64,000 bases of DNA from Sarcocystis neurona (Eukaryota > Apicomplexa > Conoidasida > Eucoccidiorida > Sarcocystidae), in NCBI GenBank assembly GCA_000727475.1, contig KL647314.1, forward strand, positions 252,352 through 316,351. The letters run 5' to 3'. A program made the translations under genes and the position numbers. Numbering within the stretch: the stretch's first letter is position 1; every line of letters begins with the position of its first letter. Positions 38,860 to 50,324 of the stretch are shown here, piece after piece. The notes beneath the pieces are model-generated. The model made no database searches and was not told the DNA's origin. It worked only from the letters and a program-made list of their open reading frames with translations.

Positions 38860-39660
38860 GTCTGCTGTCTGGCACATCGGCCGGGCAGCTGCTCTCCTCT
38901 GCGATCCGCGAAGGAAGACGAAGGGGACGGCGAGAGGCGAAGGCGTGGGAGACGGGACCCGCGCAGAGAAGAAGAGGACGGGGGAGGTCCACCGGCAGAC
39001 GGGGTGGTGGGTCTGCAGGGGAGATCTTCTCTTTCTTTAATTTCGACGGGGACGTCTGACCGCATTGACGCTGATGAGCAGAAGCCCCTGCTTTCTACGA
39101 CAGGAGTGTCTGGGCGCGCCGTTCTTCTCCGTGCGCGCGCGCGGTAGAGGCGTCTGGAGCAGCAGCTATCCTCGACGTCTGCTGCTGTAGACACGCGGCG
39201 GTAGTACAGACTACACGTCTACACGTAAACGGGCTGCAAGGAGTTATATGCCTGTGCTCGGACGGAGGGGATCTTCTGGGGAGAGGCGGCCTTTTCTCTT
39301 CTTCTCTCTGGTCAGACGCGTCGTCGACGCAGGGCTGGACGGAGGAAGGCGCCGGGCAGCCAAGGGCCTGCGCGCAGCAAAGGCGTGTTTCTGTTGTGGA
39401 CGATCCTTTACAGCAGCAACCCCAAGACGCGCGGAGGACGGAGGAAGAACCGCCGGCAACGCGAGACACGCGGCACGCACTACGAGTTGTGCTGCCTACG
39501 AGCAGCCGCGAGCCCTTCGCAGATCCTTCAAGCTAACGAGGCGGTCCGTCTCAGCGTCGTTCGTGACGCTACCGCTGGTGACGCACGTCCTGTCCTCCTC
39601 CCGTCGGCGTCCCTGCCACTGCGGCTGCTCACTGTGCGAATGACGAGAACGACCAGCCGC
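38860..39660. other. GC-rich coding-like island, strand undecided
   Basis: Open frames exist on both strands. On the plus strand an acceptor-like CTGCAG at 39017 is followed by a stretch reading RIDADEQKPLLSTTGVSG. On the minus strand an ATG at 39068 opens MRSDVPVEIKEREDLPCRP and runs to a donor-like AA/GTATAT near 38835. Composition resembles exons elsewhere in the window, but neither reading could be tied to a second exon or a known family. Confidence 0.35.
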
Positions 39661-39666
39661 GGCTGC

Positions 39667-39802
39667 CTAGCTGCTGCTGCTGCCTAGCTGCTGATGCTGC
39701 CTAGCTGCTGCTGCTGTGGAGCTGCTCCTGCTGTGGAGCTGCTCCTGCTGTGGAGCTGCTCCTGCTGTGGCGCTGCTCCTGCTGTGGAGCTGCTGTTGCT
39801 GT
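39667..39802. repeat. Exact 17-bp minisatellite, eight copies
   Basis: Eight consecutive 17-base units start at 39667, 39684, 39701, 39718, 39735, 39752, 39769 and 39786. The first three are variants of ctagctgctgctgctgc and the last five of ggagctgctcctgctgt. Because 17 is not a multiple of three, each copy shifts the reading frame, so the array is unlikely to be translated even though it is made of CTG triplets. Confidence 0.9.
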
Positions 39803-40280
39803 TCACCTGGACTGCGGATGTGTGTACCCGGGCTGCTGATGTGTAGCTGCTGCCCCTGCCGCTGTGGAGCTGCTGCTGGTGCTGTGAGGGCTGCAGAAGT
39901 TTCCTGGGGAGGACCGCCTCGCTGGCGGCAAGACAGAACTGCGCTGCGCTGCAGTGGCTGCTGCTGTCTGAGTCTGCCGTGCCGCCTGATTATTTGCAGC
40001 TGCTGCAGCCTGCTTCTATTTCTGTTGCTGCCGGCTGTGGCTGCTGGTGCCGCCACGCGGTGCTCCTGTCTGTGCGCCACTTCTCCCTGCTGCTTAGCGG
40101 CCACCGGCGGCTGCGGGGGCTGCTGCCGAAGGACGGCGCGGCTCAGCGGCGAGAAATACAAGATGAGACAGCGGCCACCGTCAAGAAAAAAGTAGACACC
40201 ATCAGGTCGCTTCAGCATAGCAGCGGCACCACCGTGCCAGCACGTACGGGGAAGACGCGCGTGAACCACTAGAGAAACAC

Positions 40281-41411
40281 TCATGCAATATACGGGCACA
40301 CCTGCCAAAACAGTGAACCCTCCACATACATATATGCAGACATGGACGATTTGCTAGACGGGATTACACACACGAGGAGCGGATTTTTATTGATGAAGGT
40401 CCGGGCGGCCGGGCCGGTGTGTGTGAAGTAGTGGTACCACCGGTTGATGAAAAACGAATTCCGCGGCGTCGTCGCGAACGTGACATAACGTGCCGCAGCA
40501 ACAGACGACACCCCAGAGAGGAAAGTCGCTTCAATTCGGAAGATCAGCAGCCTCCGCCTGGTGAAATTGCTGCCTTCGCTGTTGCTGCTGCCGCTGCTAG
40601 TCTTCGTGCTTGCGCGACTCCTGCGCTGTAGGTGCTCGACGTTCACGCGTGCTGCTCCTGCGGCGGCTGCTGCTGCTGCCCGATGGAAGCGGCCGCTGCG
40701 GTTCTTACCGCTCGTGGGAAGAAGCCAGCTCCTCTTGCTGCTGGGAGGAGAGAGAAGAAGACTGAGCAGCCGGCTAGAGAGAACCCTGCTGCTGCCCCCT
40801 GCCGTGAGCAGACGAGAGCACCCCCTCCGCCGGGAGCGCTGTCTCTCTTCCGCTTTTTTGGGCTGCTGCGTATTACGTGCTGCTGCTGCTGCTACCGGTG
40901 CCGCAGCGCTTCTTCCCTCTTGCTGTTGCCGCGAGCTTGCCGCCGTGTAGTAGCAGCTGCTGCAGCTGCGGCCAGTGTTCCTGCTGCTGCTGCTTCTACG
41001 GAGACACAAAAACGGGAAGCAGCAGCAAAAAGACTGCGCACGGGCTGGCTCTACCTCTCTCTCTGTGTTGTGTATGGGGGGAGGAGTGCCGCAGCTGCGG
41101 CAACCCCCCCACCCCCGCTGCTCTGGGGCCCGCTGCTGCTGCTGTGAGCTGCCGCGCCGCCGTTGTGGAGAGTATATATGGCGCAACAGCTCGCGCTGGA
41201 CTTTCGAGAAAACCGCGCGCGCGCGCGCAGGCAGGCGCAGCAGGACAGAGGCAACAGCGAAAGCACAGCTGCTGCTCTCCTGACTCTCCTTTCTTTCAAA
41301 GACGAGCTTGTCTGGAGCTACTACTCTGTCCCGAACCGTTGAAAACAAAGCGTGTTTTTCTAACCGCGCGCAGCCGTTCCTGACTGCTTCTTTTATACAC
41401 TGATCCTTCAT
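40281..41411 (-). CDS. Uncertain 376-codon open frame
   Basis: An ATG at 41411 (MKDQCIKEAVRNGCARLEK) opens 376 codons to a stop at 40281. The protein would be basic and Ser/Arg-rich with short Gln and Ala runs and an aromatic stretch near the end (INRWYHYFTH). No domain is recognised, and triplet bias in this region keeps several frames open, so it may be a spurious frame or may hide introns. It is listed because it is one of the few long frames with a true ATG. Confidence 0.3.
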   Translation of the reverse strand: MKDQCIKEAVRNGCARLEKHALFSTVRDRVVAPDKLVFERKESQESSSCAFAVASVLLRLPARARAVFSKVQRELLRHIYSPQRRRGSSQQQQRAPEQRGWGGCRSCGTPPPIHNTEREVEPARAQSFCCCFPFLCLRRSSSSRNTGRSCSSCYYTAASSRQQQEGRSAAAPVAAAAARNTQQPKKAEERQRSRRRGCSRLLTAGGSSRVLSSRLLSLLLSPPSSKRSWLLPTSGKNRSGRFHRAAAAAAAGAARVNVEHLQRRSRASTKTSSGSSNSEGSNFTRRRLLIFRIEATFLSGVSSVAAARYVTFATTPRNSFFINRWYHYFTHTGPAARTFINKNPLLVCVIPSSKSSMSAYMYVEGSLFWQVCPYIA

Positions 41412-42378
41412 GCGGCAGCCAGGCTGCGTGCTGCTGCTGCAGTCGCTTCCTGCTGAGGCAGCTCGGGCGCTACCCCATTGTTACTTCCGCGGCAGCCTGA
41501 TGTGGTACTGCTGCGGGTGGGCTGCGGCGCCTGCGGTGTTCCTGCTGCAGAGCGCATGCGCCCCAGGCACGGTATTGTAGCCCTGCACCGGCCAGCCTCA
41601 TCTGCGCCAAAAGGGCTGCAGCAGAAGCAGCAGCACCAGCAGGCCCACCGTATCTCGCTTCCATGGCAGAACATCACGCACGACTACCTTACAAAGGAAT
41701 CCATAATTTTTTCAACAGATCCTTAGGGAACTGCTGCAACATGCACAACGGCGGATCAGCAGTGGCAAGAGGGGGCTCTGCAGCAGCACCGCCACGGGCG
41801 ATTCTTCCCCTCTTTGTGGCGGTCTCTCTTTCGCACACTACCACTACGTGCGGTGTGAGTCGGCAAGATTCACTGCTGGATAATAGGTCCGCAGCGGTCC
41901 CCGCGTGGAGAAAAAGTGATTGCCCGCCTCCGCAGTGCTGCTGCTTCTCTTCCTGCGGTTGCTTGTGAATCCTCTTCTCACCGCCCACCGCTGGCGCTGC
42001 ACAGACGTGCCGAAGAAAGGCGCTCGACGTGAATTTGTAGACACGCCTCATCAACAGTAACAGCAGCACATTGTACGCCTGGGTCCTCGCGGGACCAGCT
42101 CCGCGACACTGGACGACGAACAGAAGCAGCAACAGAGCGAAGAAGGTGGCAGCAAGGGCAGCAGGGAAAACACGGCGGCAACGACAGCAGCGAGACACCG
42201 CACGCATCAGCAGCAGCGCACGGCAGCACGACGGCTTCCTCTGCCGCAGTTTTGATGAGAGCCGCCAGAAAGGCGTAGGTGGCGCGGCGTCAGCAGCGGC
42301 AACAGCGGCATCTCGCCCACAGTCTCAGCAGCGTCAGCAGCAGCACCGTCGCGCTCAGCAGCATCACCACCGGCTGCG

Positions 42379-45300
42379 ATGAAACCAGCAGCCGCGGCCA
42401 CACCACCAGCAGAATCGGGAACAGAACGTCGCCGAGCTGGAGGAGGAGAAGTAGCAGCAGCAGCAACGCCGCAAGTAGCACCAGCTGCAGGTGCAGCTAC
42501 CCTGGGCACAGCAGCAACAGGGACACTGCTGCAGCAGCCACAGCAGCGGGCGAGTGCGGTGCAGGGCCCCGTAGCAGCGCCTAACGCCAAAGAATCTCCC
42601 GTGGACTGCTTCAGCAGCGGCAGCAAGATGATGGGCACAGGGAATGTCGTTGCAGCGGGCGAAGGCCTCTCCGCGCCCAGCAGCAGCAGCAGTCAGTGCC
42701 ACAGCAGCAACCCGAGGAGCAGCAGGGGAGCCATCCGCAGCAGCAGCACGGCTGTCAAGGCGAGCCAGAATTTGTTCCGAATACGACGGCAGCACTTGTT
42801 GGCCGCTCGCCGGTCGGCAGCACGAGCGCAGCAACTGGAGGCCCTGCGACAGAAATCTTTGCAGCAGTTGACTTTGCTGTCCATGGATCGGGGAACCCTC
42901 CCGACGCCGGATGTCCACTGGGAAGTGGATGAGCTGCAGCCGTGGTCGCGGCCAGAGACACACGCAGACGGCATGGGAGAGGAGGAGGACGCGGCGGGGG
43001 CAGCAGCAGGCGGTGAAGCGACGTGCCCTCCGGTGTGGGCTGCTGCAGCAGCGGCCGAGAGAGAAGAAGTAGCGGCAGTAGCAACAGCGCCAGATGAAGA
43101 CCCCGGGCACGTAGACAGTGCTAGCGTCGGTCCGGTGACGCCGAGCACGAGCAGCAGCGGAAGAAACCGCAAGCCGTGGGAGCCGCAAAGAAGGCTCTTT
43201 TTTGCAGCGCGCAGAGCCGGCTGCAGCAACGCAGAGAGATACGCAGAAGGAGGAGGAGGACCATCTTCTTTTTTTGCGTGTCGCGAGCGTTTGTACTGCG
43301 CCGGCATGCTGGCGGAGCCGACGCCGCTGCTGTTGACCCCACAGGCGCACGGGGAGGGGCCGGTGCAGGACGAACAGCAGCCGCAACAGACGCAGATGCC
43401 GCAGCAGCAGCGGGCGGCGCACGTGCAGCACGGGAGGCAAGATCAGACGGAGCAAGCGCCGGCGACGACGCGGCAGCTGAAAGAGAAGCTCGAGCAGCAG
43501 CAGCAACACTCGCTCGTTCAAAAGCAGCAGCCTGCGGTACATCCGCTGAGTTACACTGCTGTTGCTGCTCAAGAAATGGAAGCGGACGGCGCGCACGGGG
43601 GAGACGATGCAACCCCGAGCGGTCGAAGGGCGTCTCGTGCTGCGCCTGCGATGGACGCAGAGACGGCCACCGCTAAGGAGCATGCGCAGACAGCCGCACA
43701 GGGTTTTGCCGACGAGTGTTCAGGTAACAGTGCGACGCTCGAAGGAAACGTCTGCGGCCGTCTCCTCTCCTGCAGCAACCCACATTACATGAGCGACTCT
43801 GCCCCTGCTGCTGAGGCTGCTGTCGCCTGTGCGTATGGCTGCGGTGCTGTGCTAAGAGTCCACCTGACGCCTACCGTCTCTGCTGCTGTCGCTCGTATCT
43901 GTGGCTGCGCTGCTGCTCGAGGAGGAGACCTGCAGTCTGGAGCTTTCTTCCTGCTGCTGCTGCGGCTTCCCGGCTGCCTCCACGCCCAGCCTGCGTGGCG
44001 CTCACAACACGGGAGAGGCGGGGGACAACCCGTACTGCTCCTCACTGTCCTGTATGTATGTATGTATCTATGTATCTATGTATACACATGGGTGTGCCTA
44101 CATGCGGAGCACAAGATGGACCTGCGCGCGCTTGCATGCGTCAGGCGTTCACGTGCTTGTGCATGCATGCATCCCATGTATGCTGGGAAACAGTGCATAC
44201 AGGAGTATACTTGTAGAGACAGAGGCACACCCACAGAATATGCGAGAGCTTCAAAAACAACTCTCAATAGAGAGATGGACGTAGAAGTGTCTACGTCTCT
44301 CTACGCACGTATATACATATGTGTGTGCACATGTATATGTGTATGTCTGCATGCACATGTACATGTAGACGTAGATTAGAGACGGTTTCTACGCATGAGT
44401 TATGAAGGCTGGCTTGCTTCTCGCTCTTTCCGACGTTCGTTGCTGGTCAACTACTGCATCTGTGCGCTGCGTGGGGCGCCGCGCTCCTGGCTCTGCTGCT
44501 GAGGCGTCTGCTGCTTCTGTTGCATGAGGCTCTGCTGCGGCTGTGTTTGTCGTCGGTCCGGTGGGTGCTGCTGTGGGGATGGGCTGCAGCAGCAGGCGAG
44601 ACTGCAGGAGAAGACTGGTACGTCTACCTGCGTCCAGAGGGGAGACGCTGCTTGTTACTGATGCTGGACGGGCGTGGCATGATAGTCGATAAGCGGGGGA
44701 TTATCCGCGGCGTGCTGCAGCCGACCCCACACCCGCTGCAGCGGCCGCAGTGCGCGGAGCAACTGTTGACAGAGCAACTGCTGCTGCAGGGGGAAGGCGA
44801 CGGTATGCGGGAGGAAGAGCTGGAGGTGGAGGAGGAGGAAGAGGCGCAGCAGTGGAAGGCGAAGCAGCTGCTGCTGCAATATCACCAGCGAAAAGAAAAG
44901 CAGGAGAAAGAAGCCGAGCAGGGATGGCAGCATCTGGTGGAGTTGAGAAGGAGCGCGCAGCCGGGCGGACAGCAGCGGCAGCAGAAGCAGCACAGACGCC
45001 CAAGACACGCCGGGGCGGACAGAGGAGCGCGGCGACATGAGCAGCAGGACGAGAAAGAGGAACCGCGTCCCGAGCAGGACGAGCAGCAGCAGCAGCAGGG
45101 GCACAGCTCAGAGGTTCGAAGAAGACGCTGGCGAAAGTGCGGGAGCTGCGTTCGCCGGTGGTACACGAGGAACTGGGGAAGTTGCGCCCGAGGCTTTACG
45201 GCGTTAGAGTGTCTTTGGCTGAATAGTCACGATTTGTCTTGGGAGGAGACGCTGGAGGCAGCAGCAGCAGCAGCAGTCGGCGAGGCCGCGCTCAGTCACA

Positions 45301-46025
45301 GCGAGACCTCGGCGCAAAAGACGGCGGTGGGGCGACAACAACAGCAGCCGGCGCAGGGCAGCAGGGAGCCAGAGGGGAGCGGCAGCAGCAGAGGTAGAAC
45401 TGCAGCAGCAGAGCACCGGGACGACGTCGAGGAGGAGGAAAACGAGGAAGAGAAGACGCAGACGAAAGAGGAGAAGGACTGCTGGGTTGACGAGCAGCTA
45501 AGGAGCACCGCGTTCCGCAAGATGATCGAGTGCGCGCTGCTATGGAGAGATGGTCCAGGAGGCCGCAGCGAGCTCTCCGAACTGCCTGCATGCGGTGACG
45601 CAGCAACAGCAGCAGCAGCCGCAGCAGACGGAGAGGTAGCACTTGTAGGCCTCGAAGAAGAAGAAGTAGGAAGCAGCGGCAGACAAAGCTGCTGGAACAG
45701 CAACAGGCGGCGGACGGGACGCAGAGATTGCTTCACGGCGCTGTTTATCACCGATGTCTTGTGGTGGGGGAACTGCATGCTCGGCGACGCGGAAACGGCC
45801 TGCCGCTTCTTCTTCCTCAAGAGCAGGTCAGCCATATTTTCTTCAGAGAAAAGTCATATACAAATCGAAGTATCCGCGCACATGTCATTGTGTGCTACAC
45901 GTTGTTCAACGTCCTCTCGTTTCTTTGCTATTGTGAGATGTGTGAGTCTGCATATGCAAGTTTCTACCAAACATGCTATATATATATATATCTGTGGACA
46001 TAGATGTACTCATATATATACGTAC

Positions 46026-46057
<32 letters not shown>

Positions 46058-46077
46058 GTGGAGAGAGAGCGACATAC

Positions 46078-46115
<38 letters not shown>

Positions 46116-49100
46116 ACTGGTGCAGCCACGCAGATATACTCGACGGGCAAGATGCTATGCATATATATGTATATATATACACATAAAAGTGTAACTATAG
46201 ATGTACACAAAGATATATATATATATGTATGGAGAGAGAGAGGGAGACACAGCCACGCACCCACACACAGACACACACAGACGCAAGCTTACGCTGCAGA
46301 CAACACGCGCTGCATATATATATATATATATATTTGTATAGAGATGAAAAGAGAGGGACAGCCACAGATACACACACAGTGACAGATATGCTGATTTAGG
46401 AGCGCGGAAGAATGGCAGCGAGAAGGCGCAGCAAACGCGTTAATGTGCCGCAGACGTTTTCTGCTGCTGTGCGGTGGGCGAGAGTGCACATGCAGGTATC
46501 AACCAAACACGCGCCACACACGTCTCTCTGTCTCTCTGCCTATTTGAGTATATATACAGGTATACGTGGTGTGGTGCGTCTACATGTAGAGGGATGAACA
46601 TGAAGTATACGTGCACTCCTACATCTTCCACCATCTCGTTTTCCATATATGTATAGTGTGGAACGTATATACGCAGACATATAGGTAGTAGACGTATACT
46701 ATATCTCTCCGTATCTCTTTATCCATATATATATATATATATATATGTATAGGTATACGTGGTGTGTGTCTCTATGTAGAGATATGTGCGTGTATATATA
46801 TATGTATTGTACACGTCCACTATATCTCTCCGTATCTTACCATATACATATATATAAATATATGTATGTGTGTATATAGCATGATGCGTGTGTGTGTATA
46901 TATATATGTATGGATAGATATATCACTGCGAAGACTGTACCTTGTCAAGTTTGTACATACGGAGCGCGTGATAGGCAATGTATACGCATATGCGTGTATA
47001 CCTATATATATATATATACGTCTGTAGGGAAAGACACAGTGATATGTATAAATGGATGACTGCAAAGGTTAGTGTGCCCTCTCGTATCTGTACATGCGGA
47101 GCCGTTGATTAATAGGAATTATATACACGTATGCCTGAATACATACGCATATATATGCATATATGTATACAGAGAGAGAGATGTACGGATGTATTACTGT
47201 AGCGGTTGGTGTGTGTTTTCGAGTCTATACGTACAGAACAGCTGATCAGTAGGAAATATATATACGTGTGTGCGTGTACATGTGTATATATGTATATACG
47301 TATGCATGTGTAGAGGTGAGTCAGTAGTAATTGAAGGCCGGTGTACAATGTATACGATCGTGTCTCGGTGTGAACTAACGTCAAAGGCCAGCACTTTGTA
47401 CGTGTACGTTTCCCTCGTATATAACGATTTCCCTGTCTTTGTAAGATGCATGCACTTGTCAATATTGACGAAGAATGTAGGACATTCATCACGCCTGCAT
47501 GTCTTGAAGAAGGAGAGTATGTGGGTGGTTTTTTTGCTGCTACTGCTGCTGCTGCCGACAGATTCGACGAAATTGGCCACGAGATGACAGGCATGCAGCT
47601 GATCGACATGCGCGACTGCAGTCGGGAGAATCTCGACGATCTTTACAGGCAAGAAGCGACGATCTGTGGTTTTAGCAGCGCGCCCGAAGCAGCAGAGAGG
47701 AGTAGCAGGAGAAGCTGCAGAAGATGAAGAGCAGACGCTGCAGCAGCATGGTGGTGAACGGTGAAGCAGCAGGTGGTGGGGAGTAGGGAAAGCGGCATTG
47801 CAGAAGGAAAAGGAGCAGACGCTGCAGCAGCAAGGTGGTAGCCGCTGAAGCAGAAGCTGGTGGGGAACTGGGAAGGCTGCACTTGAGAAGAAGAGCAGAC
47901 GCTGCAGCAGCAAGATGGGGTGGCCGCTAAAGCAGGACCTGGTGGGGAGCTAGAGAAGCTGCATTTTAAAAGAAGAGGAGGGGCTGCAGCAGGGAGGGGG
48001 GGCGCGGAAGCGGCAGCTGCAGCTGCAGTGGAAGCAGCAACAGCAGCGGTACTGGCTACGACAATGAGAACCGTAGGCAACACTGGCACAGCCTAGCAAG
48101 ACAAAGGCACTGATATGAGGCGACACCGCATGCACCTGTACGCGGCATATGGACAGTTGTAGCCGCAGCGTACTACTACTACTCGTTGGACTACGAACAG
48201 CGCAGCAGCAGACTATTAGCAGCAGCTGTAGCGGTGACAGTTGCATGAAATGTGCGACAAGGTGCGCAGCACCCGGAGGACAGCGGGGCGTCAGCTGAGC
48301 AACAGGAGCCGCACCACGACAGCAGCGAGGAAAAGGGCAGGGGAGGACTCACTGGCCGACTCGCAGCCAGAGAGACGCGAGTGGCAGCAGAAGTAGCAGC
48401 GGCAGAAACAGCAGCAAAAATCTGTGACTTCCTTAACAGCGTCCCTGGGCGACAACAGCAGCACCACTACAACAGCAGCAACAGCAGCGCGAGCGTTCGC
48501 GACGACGCTTACCCTCTGTGCAGCAAGAGAATTAGCGGTACCCCTGTGACTACAGTCTATATGTGCGTCTGTGTAGACATGTGGATATATGTGTGTGTGT
48601 GAGCTGGTGTGAACTCCGGTGCCTGCGGGTAAGAAGGAGAAAGAAGGTTGTTGACAGCTGCAGCAGGAGAGAGGAAGTACGACCCGTCCCGTCTTCTCGT
48701 CAGTAACACATTTCCAGGTGCCTCTCGTGGCAACCTTTCATTTCTCATTCACCTAGCAGTCAGCCATGTGTGTATATATATATGAGAGATAACGTTATAT
48801 ATGTGGATATATGTGTATTATCCATATTTATGAGGTGTGTATTACACATATGTATAGAACAAATATATATACGTACAAACGAATGTGAACATATATATAT
48901 ATATATATGTACACAGTGTCGTGTCGGCATGCCACATAGAAACTCTGGCGGCTGCATGTGTGCCCCGTGTGAGGGGACGTAGGGGGGAGGGGCCGAAGAA
49001 GTGTAGCGGTCTTGCGGGTTTTTGTGCTTCAGATGCCGTAGCCTCTCTGCTGCTGCCACTGCAGTCATCCCGCTGTCCTTTATCATGTGTGTCACCTGCC

Positions 49101-50324
49101 GGCAGCGCTATCGTAACGACTGGCACTGCGCGCTGCTGCTGACGTTGCTGCCGCAGCGGTTTCTGCAGTGAGCGCTCGGTTGCGGCTACAATCGTGTGGC
49201 TTTTACGTGCGCCGGGGCACGCCGGGACGAGCGATGAACAGGCCGAGATCTTTGCGCGTATAGACACTAATTAGTCGGTGGCTCACCCGTATGTACATGC
49301 GACTCTATGGGACGTGCTGTCCAGTGGATTTGCTGCTGAGAGCATTTATCCTGCGATGCTGCTTGTTTGTGGGGAGTCTTTGTGCCGTGGGAAGTTCCTT
49401 GACAGATCACTGCTGCGCGTGGTGGTAGCTCCCCGTACTCACGCGCTGCTGCTCGTGCCTCTCATATTGGTGCTGCTGCTGCTGGAGGATTTCGGGCTGC
49501 GATTGCTTGGTGCTGTTGTCTCTGGTTGGCGTGCTGATGTGTGGGATGCAACCATTACTTGGCTACAGCTACTGCGTCTGGAGGCTGTTCCTGCACCTGG
49601 CAGCGGGCTCACGACAGGACGGCCATTTGTCCTGTAGCTATTTTGACAGTGCTGTGGCTCCAGCTGTTGCTGCTGCCGTTCCTGCGCCAGGCGCGTCGCC
49701 TGCCGACCTGCCGCCGTCGGTGTCGCTGCAACCGCGCTGCGGCCTCTCTGGCGCTTCCGCTGCTCCTGCTGCTGCTGCTGCGTCTTTGGGGTCCTTCGCT
49801 GCTGCGTTAAGCAAATTGCCGCCGCGAGTTTTCTTGCTTCACGCGCTCTTTTGAGGACGCGGTTGCTGTTACCTTCACCACAGGTGCTGTTGCGTTGGTG
49901 GTGGTATCACTCTGCGACGGCTGTTGCTTCTGCGACGGTAGAGGCGCGGCTGTTGCACGTGCCTGGCTGTTGCTACTCCGGCTGCTGTATCGCACGGCAG
50001 CTGCTGCTATATCATGCGGATGCTGCTGCTGCTATATCACGCGCTTCCACCTGCTGCTGGTCTGCGGTGCGGCTGCTGCAGCTGCTACATCGCGCGGTCG
50101 CTGCTGCTGCTGTGTGGTGCGGCTGCTGCTGTGATCACGGGGCTCCTACTGCCACCACATGGCTGCTGCTGCTGTGTTGTTTGCTGCTGCTATTGCTGTG
50201 ACTTCTACTCAGGCAGAGACAGCGGTGGCCGTCTGACGCACTGGTATTCGTTCACAAGGAGGCTCCGTACGTTTCTGGTCCATCGCAATTTTGGCTGCTG
50301 TGGAGGGATGCCAATATATCGTAG
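42379..50324 (+). CDS. SNUPN: Snurportin-1-like snRNP import adaptor
   Basis: Snurportin binds the trimethylguanosine cap of spliceosomal snRNAs and links snRNPs to importin beta. Four exons agree in phase: 42379-43723, 44590-45826, 47481-47648 and 50213-50324 (stop at 50322). The first has an Arg-rich segment (QNLFRIRRQHLLAARRSAA) that may be the importin-beta-binding region. The cap-binding core follows the family: DWYVYLRPEGRRCLLLMLDG, then FTALECLWLNSHDLSW, FITDVLWWGNCMLGD with CRFFFLKSR, MQLIDMRDCSRENLDDLY, and DALVFVHKEAPYVSGPSQFW plus LLWRD. Two low-complexity insertions of about 160 residues (about 44720-45190 and 45250-45720) split the core. The third intron uses a GC donor at 47649. 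Acceptors at 44590, 44593 and 44596 are alternatives (NAGNAG). The stop follows a possible donor (C/GTAGGC), so a further exon is possible. The upstream start could be earlier. Confidence 0.85.
46910..47310. repeat. Three diverged copies of a ~130-bp repeat in a snurportin intron
   Basis: Each copy has GCGAAG/GCAAAG/GTAGCG, then CT-rich sequence, then GTA.ATACGGAG or GTACATGCGGAG, a GATTAATAGG-like core and a TATA/GTATGC microsatellite (around 46925, 47055 and 47195). Part of the intron between exons 44590-45826 and 47481-47648, which also holds (CA)n at 46080-46115 and several (TA)n blocks. Confidence 0.55.
47722..47990 (+). repeat. 80-84 bp minisatellite, about 3.3 copies, in a snurportin intron
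   Basis: The motif gcagacgctgcagcagca recurs at 47731, 47815 and 47895, giving periods of 84 and 80 bases; the intervening sequence (GGTGG, GCCGCTGAAGCAG, GGTGGGGAGC, GAAGCTGCA) is also conserved. A fourth partial copy ends near 47990. It lies just inside the 2.56-kb intron after the GC donor at 47649. Confidence 0.85.
47991..50212 (+). other. Rest of the last snurportin intron
   Basis: The interval contains plus-strand CAG tracts at 48000-48500 and CTG tracts at 49440-50200, plus TA blocks near 48770 and 48890-48907. Long open frames run through it on both strands, some Leu/Ala-rich, but the exons on either side (47481-47648 and 50213-50324) join in phase and continue the snurportin fold, so I read these frames as intronic by-products. 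Confidence 0.6.

Noticed and set aside
49278..49854. Leu/Ala-rich plus-strand frames resembling membrane segments
   Set aside because: They fall inside the last snurportin intron, whose flanking exons join in phase and continue the family; CTG tracts give hydrophobic frames by chance.
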